A stretch of DNA of 64,000 nucleotides from Brienomyrus brachyistius. Taxonomy: Eukaryota > Chordata > Actinopteri > Osteoglossiformes > Mormyridae. The translations under genes were made by a program, and so were the position numbers. Below are positions 54,973 to 64,000 of the stretch, in pieces. Every line of letters starts with the position of its first letter. Positions within the stretch are counted from its first letter, which is position 1. Location: positions 25,322,289-25,386,288 of the forward strand of contig NC_064548.1 of NCBI RefSeq assembly GCF_023856365.1, read 5' to 3'. The notes beneath the pieces were generated by a model, which had not been told where the DNA came from, did not search any database, and was given only the letters and a program-made list of their open reading frames with translations.

Positions 54973-57900
54973 TTTATTTGTTTTGTCTTAATAGGTTTTA
55001 CACCATTTTTGCAAGAACCAAAACATTTTAACTATATAATATATGCACAAATAAAACATGTAAAAATGGTTACATAAAACTAATAGAATCCAAAAAGGGC
55101 TCCTTTAACATTTTTGCCTTTCTTTCTCTTTGCCATGTAGATGGACTACTGTATTACAGATGGAATCAAGTGACACAGCAGTTGAAATATTACACCCGCA
55201 GTACTTTTGCATGTTTTGTGTGACACACAGGCCATAGTTGCTTCACCATCAGGCTCCTCACCCTGAAGGAACGTGATACTGAACGGCTTCTTGCTTCACA
55301 GCCATCCACCATTTAGGCCTTGCACCCAAAAGGCTAATGCACCATGAATGAAGGAGTAATTTCAGTAGACCATGTACAACCCATTATAGTTTAAGAACTC
55401 TGAAACATGAAATCTTAAGAACAATACACTAAAGGTAAGGCAAAGTTTACCGATAAGCCAGGTCTGAGCAGTTCACTGTCTGCTCAGAAAGTGCTTAATC
55501 ATTTCTCTCACCATCAAATCATTCAGCGTCAGTACATTTTTACTCTGCATTCAAAACATTTTGTTATTTTGTAATGACTGGAGACAAGCTTACGGTTGCC
55601 TCAGACACATCTTTGTATTATTAGTGACATTCAACACAATTCTTATTGAAATAAGCATTCAGTTTGTGAAGATTTATCGAGAAAGATGTCAACCGGAGAC
55701 AGATTCACTGATAGTAACAGGTAACAAGTGATAACAGTTACAGTATTAACAAAATCTCAATGTCAACTTTGCCATACCCTACACAATATACAATAATTAT
55801 ATCATCATTGGAACATAGTGCAAACCTAAACGCCAGTGAAACTGTCAAACACTACTTTCACGTGATTATTCGTTTCTGCTGGTTGTTATGGCGCCAGCGA
55901 TTCCTTATAACATTACTACACGAGTAAGAGAGAGATTCTCTGCTTGGCTATTTTGTAGGTGGGACAGAATATTACCTAAGATACATTTTCATACTAAATG
56001 TCATTGGTAAGATCTTACTTAGCTTCATAAATGAAAAGAAATATATATTGATAAAGAAGAGATTAAATGCTACTCAAATTATTACTGTATATAGTCTTGA
56101 CATAACGTAGGAAATGTTCTGATATCTGTTATACAATCTATTGTGGTACAGTGTACTAGGAAAAAGGTCAACTTAACAATAACATCATTTACAAAAATAC
56201 AGGACTTTAGTCATTGCAACTATAAGTTGCCACGGCAACAACTTAATATTGTTATGAAATACTACCATACTACAGTGAAAAGTACGTCTTTTTAAATTTT
56301 TCCTTGTTTTTTGGTAAAATGTTACCTATACAATAAACATTTTTTATATAATACAAGCAATTCTAAAGCCTTGCTCATACTGTAATGCGCTGTCCTGTGT
56401 TGGTGGCAAGGCGGGGTGACGGGAAAAAGACCCGGAGCTTCTGATTGGTAGCTCTCACATTCCCTCTCTGATTACAGACAGACGTCTCACTGGCTGATCG
56501 AACAGGACTGGCCTTTTGAGGAACCACCAGCAGAACAAAGCACATCTTAATAAATTACATTCAGTTTAAAATATAATAGGTTACAACATCATTCTATTAC
56601 TAATATTTAACAAAAAAAAAATCATGACAAAATATATTTAATCACTTTCCACATCAAAAATTACATTAAAACTGTAACTTTTGTGAAGAAGAAGAAAAAA
56701 ATATCTTGCACTTAAAAGTGGGGAAAAAACCAGAATAGTGCCGTATATATGCTGAACTAAAGGAGCCTCACTGTGGATTGTCTGTGTTAATCAAGCACCA
56801 TGAAAATATATCATGATTCTGATAGGATTTTCTTCTTTTACACACACACACTCACACACACACTCAGAAAAGAAAAGCGGGATATAAGGGCTGTAATGTG
56901 ATGTTATTTGTCTTAGACAGTACTGAATGTGACTTGAGGTTAAAATTTACAAAATATATTAGGTAATAATATGGTAGTTGGACTATGTGTTCGTGATTAA
57001 ATGTTAGACCATCAGGTCATTAAGACGATAGACTGTTACTGTGATACGCTGAACTGAAATACTCTAATGGTCATTACACAAAACGAGCTACATTTGTTTT
57101 GAATACATTGCAATGACGGTTAACACTAAGACACGAATGAATTACAAGCATTAAATGCATAACTAGACACGTCCTGTACTCACTCGCTGCTTTCAGTCAC
57201 TTCTGCCATGTAAACTACATGTAGAACATAATGCGAACCACCGGTGTGTTACGAAACATCCAGCCCAAGTGGGTCTCCATTCGTTTCCTACAGACTTGCA
57301 GGTTGCGATAATTATTGTATCATTGGTAATAACATGAAAACGCATCAGTGTGCCTTTAACCGTGAAACTGAATGAAGTGTGACGCGTACATAAGGTTCTG
57401 TTTTTAATATCTTAAGAGACTCGTGATATTCCTTTACACTCTCTCGCACATTTTTTTTCGGCAAATAGTCTTTGACACGCTTGTCGTGTGTAACTTTTTA
57501 GGCACTTCTACGCTTTCTGAGACGGAGCAGCGTTATCGCAGACAGCAGAAGAGCGGCCGCCGTCTCCGGCGGCTTCTCTCCCCCGACGGAAGCCGTCCTG
57601 CTTGACAGGAACCATCTGATGCACCTTAAGTGAGCCTGGCCCTGTAGTTCGTGTCACTGCCCCATAGCTCCGGCGCTTAGGCTAGGCACCCCTCCCACAG
57701 AGGCCCACGGCACACCAGACACCGGTATCCCAGTCTACTGTTTGGCGGTATGCTTATTCCAGTCTGCCTGCAGACATCGAGACGGACACGAGTAGCTTGG
57801 CGTCTCACCAGCTCTCCGGCTCGGCTAAGCCCTTGGCACAATACTGGAGGCAAACCACCTGCTGATGGCCACGATACCACCTCATCCCTTAAAAAAATAA

Positions 57901-58800
57901 AACACTTTTTTGGCTCAAGGAGATGCTCTTCCAAAGCTGTGACGCAGGCCTGTTGTAGCTTAGGCGAAATGACATCGGGGGGGGGGGGGGGGGGAGCAAT
58001 TTACGAGCCGGTGCCCACCATCAGCATGTCTCAGACTCGCTCTTCAGCTTTTATTTGGCAGTGCGCACTCCAGTGGTGGCTAGCAGTAGCGCAGCTCTGC
58101 TGAGGAGAGGTACGGGAAATACCTTCGCCGCCTCTTGCAGGAGCATAAAGGAGCCAGGAGGGGGAGCAGTGACACCACAGTAAAGCAGCCAACCACCAGA
58201 TAAATACCAGGGTATCTACTATGACATTCAGGGTTTTAAGAAATAAGAATGAAAGGAGTGCTCTATCCCTTCAGCCTGACTCACGAGTCAAGTGCAACGA
58301 ATGAACATCTAGGACTTCACCACAAAGGGCATTACGGTCCTTGTTTTTCCTGTTCAAAACCATCTGCAGCTTAACACTAAGCACTTTTTAAAAATATTTT
58401 TTTCTTTCTTTCCCCGACAGTGCAAATCAGGTGTTTCCCAAGGATGAAGTTTGTGCAGAGTTTTAAAAACAACCCCCAAATAAGAATGTATCCCACAATA
58501 TTTAGAGAACATCTGCAAACAATCATTAAGATGAATTTTCACCTTCATCCATATAATGTATGTACATCATCTTTTTTGACTGTATCATTTACATGTCGAT
58601 AATTTTCCTAGCAATACATATACATTATTTGTATATATTACAACAGCACTCAATGTTACAGTTAATGATTCATCCTTATTTGTTATACGCTTAGCATGCA
58701 GGTTGCTGTAGCTCTAGTGAAGATGAAAGGTAGTATTTACAGAAGGACTGTCTCGAGCTTCTTAGTGCAGCATCTGGACAATCCGCTCCTTTCTGGATCG
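54973..58800 (-). other. MBNL2: Candidate MBNL2 3'UTR
   Basis: Follows the IILK-stop exon on the minus strand. About 3.8 kb, AT-rich, without introns or other genes. A Pumilio-type TGTAAATA (complement of 58734-58741) lies about 60 bases after the stop. A minus-strand AATAAA at 54973-54978, followed by a GT-containing stretch, is a plausible polyadenylation signal; another AATAAA lies at 58050-58055. A GC-richer island with a long G-run (57500-58010) and GTTGCCACGGCAAC (56226-56239) interrupt the AT-rich sequence. The extent is inferred. Confidence 0.5.
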
Positions 58801-58815
58801 TTACTTCAGGATGAT
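58801..58815 (-). CDS. MBNL2: Muscleblind-like 2, last coding exon (IILK-stop)
   Basis: On the minus strand a strong acceptor (TTGCTTCTCCAACACAG) is followed directly by ATCATCCTGAAGTAA, coding Ile-Ile-Leu-Lys-stop. From memory, IILK after ANQ is the C-terminus of a major MBNL2 isoform, and the phase-0 junction fits. MBNL2 is a CCCH zinc-finger RNA-binding protein that controls alternative splicing and polyadenylation. In other vertebrates it is the neighbour on the upstream side of RAP2A, in the same orientation, which is exactly the position here. The zinc-finger exons lie right of the window. Only 15 coding bases are visible, so the call rests on motif plus gene order. Confidence 0.72.
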   Translation of the reverse strand: MILK

Positions 58816-60675
58816 CTGTGTTGGAGAAGCAAGACACCGGGAGAGGGAAATTAGTCACGGTGGCAGCCGGGGAGAAGGGCGGTGTGGCATGTGATCCCGT
58901 GGAGGTTCGCGGGGCAACAAGGGCGGGCAACAGGAGGGGTGCCATGATATGAGATGCAACTCAAAACTGTGATGGTAATAGGTACGCCTGCCTCGTCTCC
59001 TGGTTGGGAGAGACGCGACTGGCCCCGTTTGGGAGAAATCTGTCTGCGGACAGTGAGGGGAGGCATGTAGGAACAGAGGAGGACAGAAGGAGCAACCGCC
59101 GCTCGTAGATTTGTGTCTCTGATGCCTCATGGCTAGAACTGGGACAGCAATCAGTAGAGAGGGCAGGGGAGGGGTAAAGGATAAACCATCTGATTGCTCA
59201 AGAGGGCAAGTAATCGAGCAAGCAGAGCTACTCCGAGAAAGCCAGAGGAGATATAATGTGTAGATAATACTGGCAATAAGGCGGTAATATGCAAAGAGAA
59301 GGAGAAAGATATAAAGCTTCTGCAATATAGAGAGCTAAACCTCCAAAAGAAAGTGTAAGAGCAGCAGCTTATTGTTTACGCTGCCAGCTGCAAGCAAGAC
59401 GAGGATCAAGTCTCACTGGTGAGTACAGAAAAAAAGACTGCAAAATCAGGCCTTAAAGTCTTGTCAGTTGTAGAAGTAAAGGAATTCCAGGAATTAGGTG
59501 CCATACAAGACAACAAGATACTCGGTGATGAGGAACTCATTTAAACCAGAGGTAACCTATAGTCTGAGGACAGGCTGTGCAGAATGAAAATGACAATGGG
59601 TTAGAGAGGGACAAGGGTTAATTTCTGCCAAGCTGCCGAGGCACTGAGTTTAGGGGCAGCGCTGACCATCTGCTTCCTGCTTTGACATTAACAGGAAGAA
59701 GACTGTTGCTTTTTCGTGCCATGGGAAGCCAGCACAATGGCACCCAGAAACTCTGACAGTACAGGGTTGATGACACAAATGTGATTTAAAATGCTGCACT
59801 GTGGGGAAATCCTTTTGTCTTTTGTGATTCACTTCCTTGTTACGTTTATCAATTGTCCACCACAGCCGGACGTCACACAGGCAGTCAAGTTATATACATA
59901 AGTGATGGACAAAATGATACTTCATGAACCATTCGCTGCATTTTTTCATCCCACTAGATGGCGCTCTTTGTTTGCTTTGCGGCATGCTTTGTGCCTTTTT
60001 TTTTTAACAGAGAGCACCATCCTGTTGGGGTCAAAAAATACAACAATTGGTTCATGATACATCGGTTCGTCCATCATTATATAGTGCAGTTGGCACTCAT
60101 TCAGCACACTCAACTAGTACCATCTCCGGCCTGCAATTAACCAGTCAGACCAAGAGATCAGGCAACAGAAAAATCACTGCCATGGGAACACAAGTAACAA
60201 AAAGAAATGAACTTCACTGGCCTTCAGGTGCTATTCCATTAAGCTGCATATTGATCACTGTGAAAATGATGATCGATTAAGATGACTAAACAGACGAGTA
60301 CATTCTTTAAGGCTACATTTCGCATGCAGATGCACTCATTAGCCACCAGAGACACATTTTTATACACTACTGTTGTGCTGAGCTGTTATTTTTTGCCGTT
60401 GTGGCTTTGTCGTTACCATTAATGCATCTGGCCATTCTCCTCTGACCTCTTACATCAACAAAGTGTTTTCAACTACAGAGCTGCCACTACCTGGATGTTC
60501 ATTGTTTATGGCACCACCTAGTGTACACTCGAGACACTGCAGCATGTGAAAATCCCAGGAGGGCGGCTGTTTCTAAGATGCTGGAACCACCACGTTTGGC
60601 AACAACAGTCCTAACAGGTTAAAAATCACACATGCCTTGGCTGCTTTAATGTTTAGCCAGAGAATAATTGAACAT
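58816..60675 (-). other. MBNL2: MBNL2 intron (downstream part)
   Basis: No MBNL2 exon is recognised between the terminal exon and the right edge of the window. Unique sequence with no clear repeat. Open frames here (for example on the minus strand at 58855-59325) have no similarity I can recognise. Confidence 0.5.
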
Positions 60676-63033
60676 CCCACCCATTTCTCTGTGGTACGTA
60701 CCCAGTAGCCCACCCATCTCTCTGAGGTACGTACCCAGTAGCCTACCCCTGGCTCTCTGAGGTACGTACCCAGCAGCCCACCCGTCTCTCTGCGGTACGT
60801 ACCCAGTAGCCCACCCCTGTCTCTCTGAGGTACGTACCCAGTAGCCTACCCCTGTCTCTCTGCGGTACGTACCCAGTAGCCCACCCGTCTCTCTGCGGTA
60901 CGTACCCAGTAGCCCACCCCTGTCTCTCTGCGGTACGTACCCAGCAGCCCACCCGTCTCTCTGCGGTACGTACCCAGCAGCCCACCCCCGTCTCTCTGAG
61001 GTACGTACCCAGTAGCCCACCCCTGTCTCTCTGAGGTACGTACCCAGTAGCCCACCCCTGTCTCTCTGAGGTACGTACTCAGTAGCCCATCCCTGTCTCT
61101 CTGCGGTACGTACCCAGTAGCCCACCCGTCTCTCTGAGGTACGTACCCAGTAGCCCACCCCTGTCTCTCTGAGGTACGTACCCAGTAGCCCACCCGTCTC
61201 TCTGAGGTACGTACCCAGTAGCCCATCCCTGTCTCTCTGCGGTACGTACCCAGTAGCCCATCCCTGTCTCTCTGCGGTACGTACCCAGTAGCCCACCCGT
61301 CTCTCTGCGGTACGTACCCAGCAGCCCACCCCTGTCTCTCTGCGGTACGTACCCAGTAGCCCACCCGTCTCTCTGCGGTACGTACCCAGTAGCCCACCCG
61401 TCTCTCTGAGGTACGTACCCAGTAGCCCACCCCTGTCTCTCTGAGGTACGTACCCAGTAGCCCACCCGTCTCTCTGAGGTACGTACCCAGTAGCCCACCC
61501 GTCTCTCTGAGGTACGTACCCAGTAGCCCACCCGTCTCTCTGAGGTACGTACCCAGTAGCCCACCCCTGTCTCTCTGAGGTACGTACCCAGTAGCCCACC
61601 CCTGTCTCTCTGAGGTACGTACTCAGTAGCCCACCCGTCTCTCTGCGGTACGTACCCAGTAGCCCATCCCTGTCTCTCTGCGGTACGTACCCAGTAGCCC
61701 ACCCGTCTCTCTGAGGTACGTACCCAGTAGCCCACCCCTGTCTCTCTGCGGTACGTACCCAGTAGCCCACCTGTCTCTCTGAGGTACGTACCCAGTAGCC
61801 CACCCCTGTCTCTCTGAGGTACGTACCCAGTAGCCCACCCCTGTCTCTCTGAGGTACGTACTCAGTAGCCCATCCCTGTCTCTCTGCGGTACGTACCCAG
61901 TAGCCCACCCGTCTCTCTGAGGTACGTACCCAGTAGCCCACCCCTGTCTCTCTGAGGTACGTACCCAGTAGCCCACCCCTGTCTCTCTGCGGTTTGTACC
62001 CAGTAGCCCATCCCCGTCTCTCTGAGGTACGTACCCAGTAGCCCATCCCCGTCTCTCTGAGGTACGTACCCAGTAGCCCACCCCCGTCTCTCTGAGGTAC
62101 GTACCCAGTAGCCCACCTGTCTCTCTGCGGTTTGTACCCAGTAGCCCACCCCTGTCTCTCTGCGGTACGTACCCAGTAGCCCACCCCTGTCTCTCTGCGG
62201 TTTGTACCCAGTAGCCCACCCCCGTCTCTCTGAGGTACGTACCCAGTAGCCCACCCCTGTCTCTCTGCGGTACGTACCCAGCAGCCCACCCCTGTCTCTC
62301 TGAGGTATGTACCCAGTAGCCCACCTGTCTCTCTGCAGTTTGTACCCAGTAGCCCACCCCTGTCTCTCTGCGGTTTGTACCCAGTAGCCCACCCCTGTCT
62401 CTCTGCGGTTTGTACCCAGTAGCCCACCCCCGTCTCTCTGAGGTACGTACCCAGTAGCCCACCCCTGTCTCTCTGCGGTACGTACCCAGCAGCCCACCCC
62501 TGTCTCTCTGAGGTACGTACCCAGTAGCCCACCTGTCTCTCTGCGGTTTGTACCCAGTAGCCCACCCCTGTCTCTCTGCGGTACGTACCCAGTAGCCCAC
62601 CCCTGTCTCTCTGCGGTACGTACCCAGCAGCCCACCCCTGTCTCTCTGAGGTACGTACCCAGTAGCCCACCCGTCTCTCTGAGGTACGTACCCAGTAGCC
62701 CACCCGTCTCTCTGAGGTACGTACCCAGTAGCCCACCCGTCTCTCTGAGGTACGTACCCAGTAGCCCACCCCTGTCTCTCTGAGGTACGTACCCAGTAGC
62801 CCACCCGTCTCTCTGAGGTACGTACCCAGTAGCCCACCCGTCTCTCTGAGGTACATACCCAGTAGCCCACCCGTCTCTCTGAGGTACGTACCCAGTAGCC
62901 CACCCCTGTCTCTCTGAGGTACGTACCCAGTAGCCCACCCGTCTCTCTGAGGTACGTACCCAGTAGCCCACCCGTCTCTCTGAGGTATGTACCCAGTAGC
63001 CCACCCGTCTCTCTGCGGTATGTAACCAGTAGC
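60676..63033. repeat. 33/35-bp minisatellite, about 69 copies, with palindromic core
   Basis: Units read AGCCCACCC(CT)GTCTCTCT followed by G(A/C)GGTACGTACCCAGT. The two-base CT presence or absence gives 35- or 33-bp units. Nearly every unit carries the perfect palindrome GGTACGTACC; a subset has GGTTTGTACC instead. Marker variants such as GTACTCAG (near 61077, 61620 and 61860) show block duplication. The 736-codon open frame on the minus strand is an artefact. The array lies in presumed MBNL2 intron. Confidence 0.97.
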
Positions 63034-64000
63034 TGCTACATGATTTCCTGTTTGGAGGTGCAGGCTATTTGCTTCAATGGGCTGGTGTGCCTAATAAAAT
63101 GGAGTACATTTTACCTATTCAATTATTTATAACGCTATACATATTTATATGAACTAACAAAGGTTGACATTATGTATAGACATTATGCCTTATAAAAAGC
63201 GATTGCTTTAAACAGTACATAGAGGTGGAATTGACCACAACAGATGATATTACAGCAGAAAGTGCTTTTTATTTGCTACTATGAAGGACTAAAATCTCAA
63301 AAGGAGAAGGATGTGGGTCATGGTGCCTTTTCTAGGTTATAGGGAACTGACCTTTAACTGGGCACCGTGCTCAAATCAACGTTCCGTAATAAATGGCCGA
63401 GGGAGAATTGTGGCGTACAGAGAAATTCAGAAAATCCGGTTAGGTGGCCATCTCACCCACTTCCTCTGTATGTTATCTGCCATTTTCAGGCTAAAAACCC
63501 AAACAGACACCAGCACGTTTTTACTGGTCAGGACTACAGTGTGCTGCTGTTCAGCAACTGGTCACTTCACTGTCTCCCGTCACTCTAAACACGGGCTATT
63601 CAGTGTCATTTCATTTTCACCTCATACAAGCAGCGAAAAATGTACATAAGAATGTGTCTCTTCATCGGATTTAATAAATACTTAGTAAGTTTTACCCTCA
63701 CTACCCCAAAGACATGTCTGCCACACTGGTGCAGAAGTCGAGTGCCACGGCCTCTGGTTCTTCTGGAGTACATGCTGGCAGGAAACCCTGCGGCGCTGTT
63801 ACGCCGAAAACCGCGACGGCCCCGTCTTATCAATCACAGCAGCCGGGTCTGCTGCAGGAAGCCCCTCGTTCAGCCATGGAAAGCTGACATCACAGCTGCC
63901 AGGAGGGAGTAGCTCCAGGTCTCTGACTCGCACAAGAAAGAGCCAGAAAAACAGGCCAGGGCGCGATGACACTAGTGGCCTAAAGGTGTCACGCTGACCC
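63034..64000. other. Presumed MBNL2 intron, right edge
   Basis: Unique sequence, AT-rich to 63300 and GC-richer after 63700. No exon, RNA gene or repeat is recognised. Confidence 0.45.

Noticed and set aside
58855..59325. 156-codon minus-strand frame as a further MBNL2 exon
   Set aside because: No CCCH zinc fingers or Ala/Gln-rich MBNL linker sequence; it looks like intron.
60646..63004. 736-codon minus-strand frame with GYWVRTSER-like repeats
   Set aside because: A 33/35-bp minisatellite; the frame moves among three repeat phases as units change length, unlike a protein repeat under selection.

Overview
The window looks like bony-fish (probably teleost) nuclear DNA. It holds parts of three protein-coding genes, all transcribed on the minus strand: the first 13 coding exons of importin-5 (IPO5, 171-7454), a complete two-exon RAP2A small GTPase gene (34573-53179), and what I read as the last coding exon and 3'UTR of muscleblind-like MBNL2 (58815 down to about 54970). 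From memory, MBNL2-RAP2A-IPO5 is the vertebrate gene order (human 13q32), and it supports all three calls. The fish assignment rests on intron and exon sizes, teleost-style dispersed repeats, and protein sequence close to but distinct from mammals. The species cannot be named from this window.

Layout: 1-7454 IPO5, exons 13 to 1 read right to left, with a telomere-like minisatellite in intron 8. 6900-7810 is a CpG-rich promoter with a CCAAT cluster and a CRE. 7811-33785 is intergenic DNA without a recognisable gene but with five minisatellites (units of about 15-17, 23, 49, 54 and 30 bp), one of them 7.4 kb long. 33786-34285 is a 500-base assembly gap just beyond RAP2A. 34573-53179 is RAP2A, whose 18-kb intron holds four more tandem arrays and several transposon remnants. 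53180-54116 is the RAP2A CpG promoter. 54117-58815 is AT-rich and contains the MBNL2 3'UTR. 58816-64000 is MBNL2 intron and contains a 2.4-kb array of 33/35-bp units.

Two points dominate. First, about a quarter of the window is minisatellite, made of many unrelated unit sequences; the long open frames inside them are by-products of repetition. Second, the RAP2A second exon carries a one-base deletion that breaks the frame before the C-terminal prenylation signal, most simply an assembly error. I found no RNA genes, no CRISPR array and no novel multi-gene system. The unusual content is the repeat architecture: a G-quadruplex-forming 54-bp array with higher-order duplications, and a palindromic splice-donor-like array inside MBNL2.
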